DNA from: an uncultured Schlesneria sp.
Lineage (GTDB): Bacteria; Planctomycetota; Planctomycetia; Planctomycetales; Planctomycetaceae
Reading direction: 5' to 3'
Assembly (NCBI GenBank): GCA_903834925.1
Contig: CAILLA010000020.1
Location: 26,943-90,942, forward strand
DNA: 64,000 bases
The translations under genes and the position numbers were made by a program. Shown here in pieces: positions 46,517-55,214 of this stretch. The notes beneath the pieces are model-generated. The model made no database searches. It was not told the origin of the DNA and worked only from the letters and a program-made list of their open reading frames with translations. The stretch's first letter is position 1. The number at the start of each line of letters is the position of its first letter.

Positions 46517-46583
46517 GTAGGATGGGACAAGTCTTCGAAGTCCCATCGCAACGTCAAAGAACCTTGGCCAAGTTGGCCAAGGT
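46517..46583. repeat. GTGGGAC-type palindrome plus perfect palindrome between convergent genes
   Basis: 46517-46547 is a GTGGGAC/GTCCCAC-type element (here ATGGGAC). At 46561-46583 ACCTTGGCCAA and TTGGCCAAGGT form a perfect 11-bp inverted repeat around a single G. No U-rich tail follows, so termination would need a factor or another mechanism. Confidence 0.7.
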
Positions 46584-46645
46584 TCGTATGTCATCGGGTT
46601 GGCAATGGGCCATGCTTGCCATCTCAGCCAAGCCTTCACCCCTCT

Positions 46646-48643
46646 TCATCGGTGCGGCACGTTTTTCAACAAAGGACGAACCCGCCAGTTGGCTTTTTCA
46701 CCCCAGCGAAGATCACGCGGATTGAGATTTGCCGTTTTGAAAACCTCCAACGTGGTAAACGCATAGCCAAACATCAACGACACGCCGACAATCAGACCGA
46801 TCGTCCACGTCCGCGCAATGAGTCGGCTGTAGTTTGTCGATTCCTCCAGCTGAACGGGTCCGCACGAACGCGGGAGAACGAGCATCAAAAAGGTTGCGAG
46901 TGATGCATTGATAATGATGACCCATTCAGTGACCAGCCGACCTTCCCCGAAATTGTGTGCCAGGGCGAGTTGCACATTTCCAATGACCATAATCCACAAC
47001 ACAAGAATGTAAATGAGTTGCGCTCGCCCGGCCCACGACGCTGGCACAATCGCGATGGGGTGACGTTGATGGAAAATCATCAACAGGATGAACACGCTCG
47101 CAATACACCACCAGGCCAGACCGAACCAGGTCTCTCCACTCAATTGAATCCACGAAAAGAAAGGAGCCTTCATGATTTCCGGGACGATCTTCAATCCGCT
47201 GTGAACAAGTTCCCGGGCAACATGCTGATAATTCTGCCAGGTCATACCGAACACCGCAAAACCGATCGCTGCAACATCGGTCCAGCAGCGAATTGGAGGA
47301 TCGTCAGAAACCACTTTCAGCCGCCGCCACAACGAAGCCATCGTCAATGCGGTAATCAATCCCAGACAGAAGCCCTGCGATTGCTCCAGCACGCTGTGCC
47401 AGTTTGCACTTTGATAATGTGACCATGACTTGATCACCTCGGGATCAATGGGGAAGGTCGCCTGACCTGGTATTTTGGCAAAATTCCGCAGAAAGAGGGC
47501 TGTTGGAAATGCAATTCCTCCGAGAATGAAATTACTCGTCGCTGCAAATGTCACTGGTGCCAGACCATTCCGATAGGTGTACACACACGTTCCCGCAAAG
47601 ACCCCAATCATTCCGGCCCAGTTTTCACCTCGAGGGGGAGTCAGGCGGAAGCCGCCGTAACTGTTGAAGGGAATCGTCAACAACACAGGCATCGCAAGAA
47701 ACACAATCCAAAAGCCGAAGGCCATCGATAAGAACAATCCCGCATCGTTATTCCATTTCCCGTTTCGATAAAAATAAACGCCCAAGCCCACGAGCAACCC
47801 CGTGGCGATCCCAATTCGCTCCGGATTGTCGAGGATCAGCGTCGGCCAGTTCGCGATGAATAATGACGAGTCAAAAGGGGCATTCGTTTCCGGGTTGATC
47901 GCCGTCGGATCACCTTGCGGAACGACCAGCAGTGTCCAGATCCGCTTCGACAATCCGAGAGAATTCAAAGCGAATTGGACGAGATAGCCGCCAATGGCTC
48001 CTACAGCAGAGAAAGCACCCAACTCAAGGACTCGTCCAAACCGTCGATCCCACAGGTCGTAAAGACAGACGCCCAGGATGGCGAGCGTGGCTTCATAGCA
48101 ATCGGCATCAAACCAATACAATGGGCCTTCATGCCGATACTTTGAATCGTGCGTCGCAGTCGCCAACCATCTTGCCAATTCTGCTTCCCATCGCTTCCCC
48201 AGGTACATCGTGACAAGCACAAACGCCAGGGGAGTGAACAGCCGAGTCAGACGATCGCGATCCATACTCAAGGGTAAAGCAATTCCAGCTCCCCCCATGC
48301 CGGCCCATAATCCACCAATCAAGAATACCGCGCAGAAGCCAAACCACGTTGAAGACCAGACCCCGGAACTGGCATAGCCCATGGGAACCATGTAAGAAAT
48401 CGAACCACCAAAACCGTAACCCAGGCCGCCGAAAAAGGCACAGTATCCAGCTCGCCGCCACCAATCCTCGCGTCCCGACATTAAGCAGACCGCAATGGCG
48501 GACAGTGCCCCGGGAATCCACGCCCCCGATTCATGCCCGAAATTACCACGGATTCCCCATCCGATTGATAACGAGAGTGCCACGACAAATATCGAGCCTG
48601 GTTTGAGAAGAGGATTTTTTTCCAGAGTAACTGCTGTCGACAT
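46646..48643 (-). CDS. Polytopic membrane protein of unknown function
   Basis: A 665-residue protein with roughly 14-16 hydrophobic helices over its whole length, glycine-rich near the start (SLSIGWGIRGNFGHESGAWI). I do not recognise a transporter family signature; the plan resembles large planctomycete-specific membrane proteins. Conserved-looking loops include FWIVFLAMPVLLTIPFNSYG and the charged segment DLRWGEKANW near the end. The start at MSTAVTLEKN (48643) is preferred over the open frame up to 48691, which adds a hydrophobic but non-family-like segment. It is convergent with the oxidoreductase gene across a palindrome. Confidence 0.7.
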   Translation of the reverse strand: MSTAVTLEKNPLLKPGSIFVVALSLSIGWGIRGNFGHESGAWIPGALSAIAVCLMSGREDWWRRAGYCAFFGGLGYGFGGSISYMVPMGYASSGVWSSTWFGFCAVFLIGGLWAGMGGAGIALPLSMDRDRLTRLFTPLAFVLVTMYLGKRWEAELARWLATATHDSKYRHEGPLYWFDADCYEATLAILGVCLYDLWDRRFGRVLELGAFSAVGAIGGYLVQFALNSLGLSKRIWTLLVVPQGDPTAINPETNAPFDSSLFIANWPTLILDNPERIGIATGLLVGLGVYFYRNGKWNNDAGLFLSMAFGFWIVFLAMPVLLTIPFNSYGGFRLTPPRGENWAGMIGVFAGTCVYTYRNGLAPVTFAATSNFILGGIAFPTALFLRNFAKIPGQATFPIDPEVIKSWSHYQSANWHSVLEQSQGFCLGLITALTMASLWRRLKVVSDDPPIRCWTDVAAIGFAVFGMTWQNYQHVARELVHSGLKIVPEIMKAPFFSWIQLSGETWFGLAWWCIASVFILLMIFHQRHPIAIVPASWAGRAQLIYILVLWIMVIGNVQLALAHNFGEGRLVTEWVIIINASLATFLMLVLPRSCGPVQLEESTNYSRLIARTWTIGLIVGVSLMFGYAFTTLEVFKTANLNPRDLRWGEKANWRVRPLLKNVPHR

Positions 48644-48718
48644 GTAACCCACCAACGACAAGGAGATTTCTATACATAGATCGCATAGCACATTGTCAAA
48701 AACGCCGAGATCCTAATT

Positions 48719-48892
48719 GAACTGTGCGTGGAGTTCGATCATTCTCCGAACATTTCGCTGGTCGTGATCCAAGGGGGCGGACATACCTGGCCGGGCCAGG
48801 AACCACGACTCAAGCTGCTGGGCAAGTCCACTAAAAACATCTCGGCCAACGACGTGAAGTGGGAGTTTTTCAAGATGCATCCGATTAAGTGA
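48719..48892 (+). pseudogene. C-terminal fragment of a polyhydroxybutyrate-depolymerase-like (LpqC) esterase
   Basis: Fifty-seven codons encode SLVVIQGGGHTWPGQEP, then LGKSTKNISANDVKWEFFK, which is the end of LpqC-type alpha/beta-hydrolases; the catalytic His is in GGGHTWPG. The remainder of the gene (nucleophile Ser and Asp) is absent, and a stop codon precedes the fragment. It is a deletion remnant next to the membrane-protein gene's 5' end. Confidence 0.8.
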
Positions 48893-48899
48893 GGCAAAT

Positions 48900-49082
48900 G
48901 TGGACTCGAAGACCGTTGAGAAGCTGGAAGCAAAGACCGAGGATGCAATCGCCGAGATCATGCAGAAGATTGGTGTCAGGAAACTACCGATTTCTCCAGT
49001 TCGTCGAACTTTACACCTGATGGCAAAGGCGGCAGTAACGGTCTATGAGGCGGCGGTTGAAAATCAGAGCAGAGGGGAATGA
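48900..49082 (+). CDS. Small conserved-looking hypothetical protein
   Basis: A 60-residue, mostly helical protein read from GTG 48900 (VDSKTVEKLEAKTEDAIAE). No family recognised. It overlaps the following TfoX-N gene by four bases (ATGA), so the two are probably translated together. No close Shine-Dalgarno is seen, and the start could be another codon. The coupling is the main support. Confidence 0.55.
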   Translation: MDSKTVEKLEAKTEDAIAEIMQKIGVRKLPISPVRRTLHLMAKAAVTVYEAAVENQSRGE

Positions 49083-49414
49083 ATATGCCTTACAACTCAT
49101 TTATTGCCGGGGGTATCCGAGACCTTTTGGCCCACAAACTGAATATCGAAGAAAAGAAGATGTTCGGGGGAATCGGATTCTTACTCAACGGCAATATGCT
49201 CGTCGGCGTATGGAAAGACTCCCTGATTGTTCGGCTCGGCATAGATGCCTACGAACAGGCACTGATGGAGCCAAATGTGAAGGAGTTCGACCTTACCGGC
49301 AGGCCAATGAAGGGCTGGGTGATGGTCGAACCGGAAGGGATTGAAGAGGACGATCAATTGAAGACATGGATTGAGCGGGCGACCAAATTCGTCGAGACGC
49401 TACCTGCCAAGTAG
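49079..49414 (+). CDS. TfoX N-terminal domain protein
   Basis: A 111-residue protein with the TfoX-N pattern: KKMFGGIGFLLNGNMLVGVW and DSLIVRLGIDAYEQAL, followed by FDLTGRPMKGWVMVEPEG. It has only the N-terminal domain and lacks the C-terminal domain of the competence regulator Sxy/TfoX. Stand-alone versions are common and of unknown role, possibly nucleic-acid or partner binding. Coupled to the 60-residue gene upstream. Confidence 0.85.
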   Translation: MNMPYNSFIAGGIRDLLAHKLNIEEKKMFGGIGFLLNGNMLVGVWKDSLIVRLGIDAYEQALMEPNVKEFDLTGRPMKGWVMVEPEGIEEDDQLKTWIERATKFVETLPAK

Positions 49415-49500
49415 AAGCACATAAGATGACTTCGACCATAAGATCAATTCAGCAAGTCCGTACAGTCGCCGTCGTTGAGGACGTTTACCGTCGAGGCGAG

Positions 49501-49795
49501 CCGGGGTGCGTCAGCCCCTGGACTCTTTATTCGGAGAATACAGGCTGCCGGTCGTTTGACGTAACCCACCTCGCGTTTGCGTGGACAACGCGCGAACGAT
49601 GATCCGATTCTGAACCCATCGTCCGACGCGCATCAACCGGCTGTGCCGGTCCGGGGTGCGTCAGCACCCGGACTCTTTATTCGGCAAATACAGGCTGCCG
49701 GTCGTTTGACGTAACCCACCCCGCGTTTGCCTGGATAACGCGCGAACGACGACCCAATTCTGAATCCATCATCCGACGCGAATCACCCGGAGCGG
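49501..49795. repeat. Tandem duplication, unit 150 bp
   Basis: CCGGGGTGCGTCAGC starts at 49501 and at 49651. The units match over about 140 bases with scattered changes. Each holds the hairpin GCGTCAGC and the TCGCGCGTT/CCGGCTGTGCCGG element that also invades the DUF1501 gene (24467-24680). From 49415 to 50553 no gene is seen. Confidence 0.8.
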
Positions 49796-50019
49796 GCTTC
49801 GTGGTGGTCTGTTGGCTGGCCGTATGGCAATCAATTGAGGTAATTAAGAATAGTCGATCGCGTGTGTCGAAAGGGGCCGCAGAATTGAAGAAAGATGTAT
49901 CACGCGGAGGCGCGAAGCAGCGAAGGGAACACCGATGACTTTTCCTCTTCTTCGCGCCTCCGCGCCTTCGCGTGAAAAACCTCTTGAACAGTGCCCGTTG
50001 TGAGACCAGGGCGAAGGAT

Positions 50020-50193
50020 TCATGACGAGAATTTCCGGAAGAGTTCTTCGAACACCAACGAGGTCAGCTTTTAAACGTCAGACGACATTATCGTTTCGTC
50101 GGAGCGTGGGAAACTGAAATTCCACGGCTTGAGCCTTAACTCGCAAAACGAAGCGTTTTCGACACCGAAAAAGCTGTGTCCCCAACGATTCGT
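50020..50193. repeat. Left copy of a long direct repeat flanking hicAB
   Basis: About 174 bases here match 51570-51743 in the same direction, including GGAAGAGTTCTTCGAACACC, TCGTTTCGTCGGAGCGTGGG and AGCTGTGTCCCCAACGAT. A handful of mismatches and indels. The pair encloses the HicAB genes and a restriction-modification remnant. Confidence 0.85.
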
Positions 50194-50553
50194 TCTTGGA
50201 AAGAGCAGTATCCCGACCGCCCTTTGGGAGTGCTCCGGCTCGACGGAGCTTTGGTATCGTCGCGGAGCGACATTCTTTGCACCCCCAGAGATTTATTGCG
50301 TAACATTTTTGGGGTCGTTTTGAAAAACAAAGAGCTTCGCCCGAAAATACCAAAGCGGTATCAAGCTACCGCACTCCCAAACCACGAACCGCAATGGTTT
50401 AGAATCGAGCGACTTTGTTACACTGAACGAGATTCGAATTTCCTGAACAGAACTCGAATCCTTAGCCAACGTGATGTCGAGCGGCCAGAATGATCGCCTT
50501 TGATTCCGACGTGCTGAGTTTGATTTTGTTGATATGAATTTCTAGAGGATGCT

Positions 50554-50793
50554 GTGCCACGCAAAATTCGCGAATTGATAAAGGATCTTGAGTATGCTGG
50601 ATTCATTGATCGTGGAGGAAAGGGAAGTCACCGGAATTTTCTCCACGTTTCTGGAGTTCGCGTAACAATATCAGGAAATCAAGGCGATGACGTCAAACCG
50701 TATCAGGAACGCGAAGTAGCTCGCGCAATCGAAGCGAGTCGGGGATTCGATGACGAGAGCGGAATAAAAAATGAGGAGGAGCCAGAATCGTGA
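50554..50793 (+). CDS. hicA: HicA-family mRNA interferase toxin
   Basis: A 79-residue basic-to-neutral protein with the HicA double-stranded-RNA-binding fold. The catalytic His lies in GGKGSHRNFLH (residues 21-31), and RVTISG and DDVKPYQEREV follow. HicA cuts mRNA without ribosome binding. GTG 50554 is the likely start (PRKIRELIKDLEYAGF), with GAGG five bases upstream. The C-terminal tail is acidic (ESGIKNEEEPE) and longer than in small HicA toxins. It overlaps the antitoxin gene by four bases. Confidence 0.85.
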   Translation: MPRKIRELIKDLEYAGFIDRGGKGSHRNFLHVSGVRVTISGNQGDDVKPYQEREVARAIEASRGFDDESGIKNEEEPES

Positions 50794-51026
50794 CTGATGC
50801 TTCAAAGTATGTAAAAATTGTTGAATGGTCCGATGAAGACGGAATGTTTGTTGGACAATGCCCTGGAGTGATCGGTCCGTGCTGCCACGGTTTCGATGAA
50901 ACTGAAGTCTACCGTGAATTGTGCCAGATCGTTGAGGAGTGGGTTGAACTCATGCAAAAGGAAGGACGTCCGCTTCCACCCCCAACCGCCGGGCGCAATC
51001 TCGCAAGCTTGATTGGCGGAAAATAG
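50790..51026 (+). CDS. hicB: HicB-family antitoxin
   Basis: A 78-residue protein with the partial RNase H-like fold of HicB (VKIVEWSDEDGMFVGQCPG, then GFDETEVYRELCQIVEEW). It should bind and neutralise HicA, and the pair normally represses its own promoter. This HicB is short and lacks an obvious helix-turn-helix or ribbon-helix-helix tail, so autoregulation by DNA binding is not evident. ATG... the start is GTG 50790 overlapping hicA. Confidence 0.82.
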   Translation: MTDASKYVKIVEWSDEDGMFVGQCPGVIGPCCHGFDETEVYRELCQIVEEWVELMQKEGRPLPPPTAGRNLASLIGGK

Positions 51027-51230
51027 AGTCGCTATTTTGGCTGGTACACACTCCGTTTCCCACGATCTGACGAAACGCTGACATGGCCAAGCGTCGCCTT
51101 GGGGACAGTGCACTACCTCAAAACTAAGAATCTCAAATGGAAATTGAAGGCAAGCTTCAATCGGTCGAGAATTCGCGATAACACTTTTAGATCTAGTCCG
51201 TTGCAACCGAGGGTTGACTTTGTAAATGAG

Positions 51231-51530
51231 TCAACTTTTGGCCGAAGTGCAGTGCCCCCAGTCCCCCCACTCCTCCACTTCCGCGACCAGTCGGGGGTAT
51301 TTTTCGGCGAAGGGTTCGGCATCTTCTTCGATCTCTTCCGCGCCGACGTAGCGGCCGGGGGTGAGGACGTAGCCATGCTTGGCAATCTCTTCGATTGTGG
51401 CGGCGTAGCTCTCCGGCAAAGACGCCGCAGACGGTGCGACCGGAAAGGTGGCCTCAGACCGAGTACGGCCACGGGAAAGGTGCGGCTCGTCTGGTTTATC
51501 CGTGTTATTTTTGCGTGGTTTATTGCTCAT
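51231..51530 (-). pseudogene. Fragment of a type I restriction-modification methylase (HsdM C-terminal part)
   Basis: The reading contains [20 protein letters not shown] and [19 protein letters not shown], the conserved C-terminal region of HsdM. The methyltransferase catalytic part and the last helices are absent, and the beginning ([16 protein letters not shown]) does not resemble the family. It lies between hicAB and the right copy of the long direct repeat. Confidence 0.75.
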
Positions 51531-51569
51531 ATGACCTCAGGGAGACTGCCCATTCTAAGAATTCGTTGA

Positions 51570-51743
51570 AAAATTCATGCCGAGAGTTTGCGGAAGAGTT
51601 CTTCGAACACCAACGAGATCCGTTTTAAAACGTCAGACGACATGATCGTTTCGTCGGAGCGTGGGAAACTGAAATTGCCACGGCTTGAGCCTTAACTCGC
51701 AAAACGAAGCGTCTTCGACGCCGAAAAAGCTGTGTCCCCAACG
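51570..51743. repeat. Right copy of the long direct repeat flanking hicAB
   Basis: It matches 50020-50193. After this copy the sequences diverge. Confidence 0.85.
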
Positions 51744-52132
51744 ATGAGAATAGCGATATTCTCGCAAAAAGCTGTCTGACTCAGCCGGTCCGACGGTGCT
51801 AGCGTCGGAAGTCATCTCGGCATGTGCACGTCACTTAAATGAGCACCTCCCCGTTAAGCATCCAGGAGTTCTTGAACCTGCCGTTGTTGCCATACTTTGA
51901 CAAAACCAGCCACATCACCCGACATGCCCTCCGCGCTGGTCATTGTTGAGTCGAAACCACGCTGGTACGATTTTCAATTATCATATCAAAAGAGCAGTTA
52001 TGCTGAACGACACACATCCTGACGCAGACGCCGTCCAGCAGGAACTGCTTCGGCGAAAATGTGAGAAGTAATGTCTCGACGATGACACTTAAAATCAGTT
52101 TCCGGGCGAGTCAGCATTAGAAAGGCGGGCCA
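51744..52132. other. Intergenic stretch with a short gene remnant
   Basis: No full gene is seen. At 52000-52071 a 23-codon frame reads MLNDTHPDADAVQQELLRR, which resembles the N-terminus of a planctomycete hypothetical family that I recall only by style. It ends prematurely and is probably a relic. Confidence 0.35.
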
Positions 52133-53104
52133 ATGCCGATCGGGATATGTCCGACTGTCGATTTTGTGTTCAAACTATTGTTTGGAAATCCCAAGCACAG
52201 CCGGATCGCCATTCATTTCTTGAACGCCATCCTGCAACACCTGCTGAAGGTGAACAAGATCGTCTTCCGGAATCCGATCCAGGAACAGGAAACCGAAGAT
52301 GATAAACTGTCGATACTGGACATCCTCGCAACGGATGAACACGGTCGGACGTTCATAATTGAGATGCAAACGTCAGTCCCCGCCGGGATGGGGCAGCGAC
52401 TGACATACTACACGGCGTGCGAGTACGTAGACCAGTTAGGCAAGGGACAAGATTACGTGTCACTTCGGCCCGTAATCAGTATTTGTGTGTTGACAGACCC
52501 GATGTTCCGTAAAGTACCGGAATTGCATTTGCATTTCGCGCTTCGGTCGGAGACAGGGGTGATGTTGACGGAGGATTTGCAAGTTCATGTTTTGCAGTTG
52601 TCAAACCTGCGGGTGACAGAAGAGAATTTGCGGTACGCGAGCCCGTTAGAGCAATGGTCGTATTTTCTGTTACGAGCGGAGACGTTAACGATGGACGAGA
52701 TCAAACGATTATTACCGGACGAAATCTTCAGCGAAGCCGCCAGTGTTCTGGACGTCGTGGCCAAGACACCGGAACAAAAGCAGCGCTACGAAGCCCGGCT
52801 GAAATTTCTTCGCGATGAGGCGGCCCGCACCAGATCGGCTCGCGAGGAGGGATTCGAAGAGGGAATCGAACAAGGGATTCAGCAGGGAATTGACCAGGGG
52901 ATCGAACAAGGGATCGAACAAGGGATCGTGAAAGGGATCGTGAAAGGAATCGAGCGAGGGGAACTCTTCGGCCGGATCAAGACGTTACAGGGATTGGTTG
53001 GAGCAGTGGAATCAACACGCGAGGAATTATCCGACTACAGTGACGAGCAGTTGACGACATTGTTGGAACAACTTCGAGATCAACTTCGCAGTCGAAAGAT
53101 TTGA
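52133..53104 (+). CDS. Rpn-family PD-(D/E)XK nuclease (recombination-promoting nuclease/transposase-like)
   Basis: A 323-residue protein. The N-terminal half shows the PDDEXK motif pattern of the Rpn family: DFVFKLLFGNPKH, then SILDILATDEHGRTFIIEMQ with the Asp and the ExQ active-site residues, and GQRLTYYTACEYVDQLGKGQ. Rpn nucleases promote RecA-independent recombination or defence. From about residue 240 there is a run of GIxQ/GIxK tetrapeptides (eight or so units), a common and length-variable feature in this family, then a helical tail. Good ATG at 52133. It is a lone gene. Confidence 0.88.
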   Translation: MPIGICPTVDFVFKLLFGNPKHSRIAIHFLNAILQHLLKVNKIVFRNPIQEQETEDDKLSILDILATDEHGRTFIIEMQTSVPAGMGQRLTYYTACEYVDQLGKGQDYVSLRPVISICVLTDPMFRKVPELHLHFALRSETGVMLTEDLQVHVLQLSNLRVTEENLRYASPLEQWSYFLLRAETLTMDEIKRLLPDEIFSEAASVLDVVAKTPEQKQRYEARLKFLRDEAARTRSAREEGFEEGIEQGIQQGIDQGIEQGIEQGIVKGIVKGIERGELFGRIKTLQGLVGAVESTREELSDYSDEQLTTLLEQLRDQLRSRKI

Positions 53105-53422
53105 CAAACAGAAATGGCTCGACGTTCGTTAAAAACGCGATCGAAACATCAACGACCGTCCTTTCCGATCGAAAATTCTCCGTTTTTTTGATTGGACGAA
53201 AGATGGTTTCCAAAAGAACAACGAAGGCAAATTCCTTTTGTCACGATCAGGTTCGCCCGGACCACGCGGACAAGTCGCTCGACATTTTTTCGCGACTGCA
53301 GCTCGAAAACTTCACTGGCGCTGAGCATGAATTTTCAGAACGACGCTGAGCCAACAAAAAAGCCCGATTCTCGGCTTTGACGCCAACGCAGCGGGGTATG
53401 CGAAACCGAAAAAGAGTCAGTC

Positions 53423-53651
53423 ATGACGTCTTATCGGTTCCTGACACCTTTTCCGCATCAGAAAGCGCGCCGAGTTTGGCAACGCTCATCTTCAGAAAGC
53501 CATCGCGTCGGGAGACCCGGACTGCTATACATCGGTGAACTTTACCTATGGTGCGGAGTCGCTCCTTTTACGAATTAAGGAGCCGGAAGAAACGTTGATT
53601 GAGTGCCATACGGCAAGGGTCGTGCCATATACTGAGGCATTGGGACGCTGA
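53423..53651 (+). pseudogene. Broken upstream part of a hypothetical gene
   Basis: From 53445 to 53651 one frame reads like real protein (AEFGNAHLQKAIASGDPDCY, then LLRIKEPEETLIECH) and ends at a TGA at 53649-53651. It has no in-frame start codon; an ATG at 53423 is in another frame. The next gene, at 53667, is in the same frame just after the stop, so both may once have been one gene interrupted by a stop codon and a frameshift. Confidence 0.45.
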
Positions 53652-53666
53652 TATCAAAGTGGTGGA

Positions 53667-53981
53667 ATGTTTTACGCGCCGCTGTGCCGCCTTGTTCAGG
53701 CGCACGATGAAAAGCCTGTGTTGATTGGAGACTGCCATCTGGCAATTACGAACCCATTGCGGCTTCCGGAGTTCATTAAGAATTGGCAAAACGCTGGCAC
53801 CGTCATTTCGGATTATGAGATTCGGATCGTGGAAACGGACGACGATGTGGATCGGTGGTTCGGAGAGCTATTCGCGCATGGATCACAACCGATTATCGAT
53901 CCCATTTGTGATAGGCTCGGTAATCTGTTGACCGGGTACGCATTAGTTGACCAAAGTACGGTAAAAGATCCGTGGGACTAA
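53667..53981 (+). CDS. Hypothetical protein
   Basis: A 104-residue soluble protein (MFYAPLCRLVQAHDEK..., later DYEIRIVETDDDVDRWFGEL) with no recognised family. The frame is continuous with the preceding broken segment except for one in-frame TGA (53649). Composition is typical of coding sequence. It may be the C-terminal part of a decayed gene rather than a working one. Confidence 0.45.
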   Translation: MFYAPLCRLVQAHDEKPVLIGDCHLAITNPLRLPEFIKNWQNAGTVISDYEIRIVETDDDVDRWFGELFAHGSQPIIDPICDRLGNLLTGYALVDQSTVKDPWD

Positions 53982-54302
53982 ACCAATTGAAACCGCTTAT
54001 TTTATTTGTACGTGATTCAGAGCTGCCGCTCGGCAGACGGTCGAATACGCCGAATCTTCAATGCTGGAAAACTACGTCGGTCCGACACGCCGAATTAATT
54101 GCGGCGATTTGGAAGCAGGGATAACCCCGAGTCCCGCGCGTGGCATAAGGCGTAGTTTGAAAATAGTCTCATGACTGATCTCTGTCTTGGATTGATTGGA
54201 CTTTTTCACAGTGGAGCGTACGATGCCTTGGATTGCATCAACATCCTGGCGGTCTCACGTTGAGCCAACGACCAGTCCGCTTGTACGGCGGACCGGTCCA
54301 GA

Positions 54303-54355
54303 CTTGGGGACCTCGACTTACTTGGTGAGCTTCTCAAGGTCGGTTTTGATTGCCT
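54303..54355 (-). pseudogene. Duplicate 3' end of an SGNH hydrolase gene
   Basis: These 53 bases match 56502-56554 with four differences. On the minus strand they read KAIKTDLEKLTK and a stop, the same last 12 residues as the intact SGNH hydrolase at 56517-57362; three differences are silent codon changes and one changes TAG to TAA. The 15 bases after the stop are identical. It is the remnant of a second copy or an attachment-type duplication. Confidence 0.85.
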
Positions 54356-54370
54356 TAGCTAAAGATTCGG

Positions 54371-54467
54371 GTGCCACTGAAAGATCGTCTTTGGTCGCGA
54401 AGTGCTTTTCGTTTGCCTCGAATAAAGAAAAGACACTGCGTCGGAGAAGACTCCGATGCAGTGGCAC
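54371..54467 (+). repeat. Dispersed paired-hairpin repeat
   Basis: A degenerate first hairpin (GTGCCACTGAAAGATCG...) and a strong second hairpin (CACTGCGTCGGAGAAGACTC ... GCAGTGGCAC) match 60469-60566 and 63857-63942, and in reverse 11173-11270. The bases just before, AGCTAAAGATT, also match those before the copy at 63857. Confidence 0.85.
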
Positions 54468-54515
54468 ACAACCCGAAATTTAAGTCTTGGCAACGCCCAA
54501 GTTGCCATGCGCGGT

Positions 54516-55196
54516 TCAGTCGGCTGACTTAGTTTCCTCGGCCGGTTTTGGAAATGCCGCGTTCAATGCTTCGACGAAGATCTTCAGGCTCGGGTTTCTG
54601 TCGTGAACAGCAAGGAGTCTTTTTCGTTTTCTGAAATGAGCCGAGGCGCTCTCGTATGCCGGGATAAACTTTCTTGTGCCGTTCGATAGTGCAACCTTGT
54701 TGAGCTTGCGAAGGGCCTTATTGACGGCCTCGAGGCAACCGGTAATCTTCGATGTTTTATGGCGATCGAAATGCGGAAGAAGCCAACATTCGATCGAATC
54801 AACGGCAATCGCGAAGATGACCCTGTGCCCATTTTCTGCAAGAAATTCCGCTGTCATTTCCCGCTTAAGCCTGGCAATGACCCGATCAATACGATCCGGA
54901 AGTTCCAGCTCAACTCCGTTTTCGCGTCTGGGGACATCGAACCCGCCTTCTTCCTGCACGTCGGTATCAATGTGGATTATCAGGAAGTCGTTGAACTGAA
55001 GTGCTCCTTCGTGATCGTTCCTTTCGATGCCCTTGAATACCAGACCCCAGCCGCCTGGATCTTCGCCCAACGGGCGGGATGGCCGGACAAATTCAACGAC
55101 GGTATCGTCTTCGCTCCCCTCAAAATACCCCAACAGGATGTTTTCAATGACTGTCTGGTCGGTGGGACCTTCGGCGATGACTCCGAACTTTGGCAT
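54516..55196 (-). CDS. TOPRIM-like protein (DUF4276/OLD-like), partner of the ATPase
   Basis: A 226-residue soluble protein. The N-terminal GVIAEGPTDQTVIENIL with Glu9 and Asp13, and IIHIDTDVQ with Asp77 and Asp79, follow the TOPRIM pattern of an acidic Glu and a DxD, as in OLD-family nucleases and AriB-type effectors. The C-terminal half is Arg/Lys-rich. It would act as a metal-dependent nuclease or binding partner regulated by the ATPase upstream. The gap to the ATPase gene is 18 bases on the same strand, a tight operon. I cannot fix which numbered DUF it belongs to; TOPRIM-like is as far as motifs allow. Confidence 0.7.
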   Translation of the reverse strand: MPKFGVIAEGPTDQTVIENILLGYFEGSEDDTVVEFVRPSRPLGEDPGGWGLVFKGIERNDHEGALQFNDFLIIHIDTDVQEEGGFDVPRRENGVELELPDRIDRVIARLKREMTAEFLAENGHRVIFAIAVDSIECWLLPHFDRHKTSKITGCLEAVNKALRKLNKVALSNGTRKFIPAYESASAHFRKRKRLLAVHDRNPSLKIFVEALNAAFPKPAEETKSAD

Positions 55197-55214
55197 GGAT
55201 CACCTCTCACTTGG

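Noticed and set aside
49501..49795. CRISPR or integron attachment array
   Set aside because: Only two 150-bp units, no spacers, and no integrase nearby.
53101..53349. An 82-residue frame after the Rpn gene
   Set aside because: No recognisable family or ribosome-binding site; overlaps an alternative frame of similar length.
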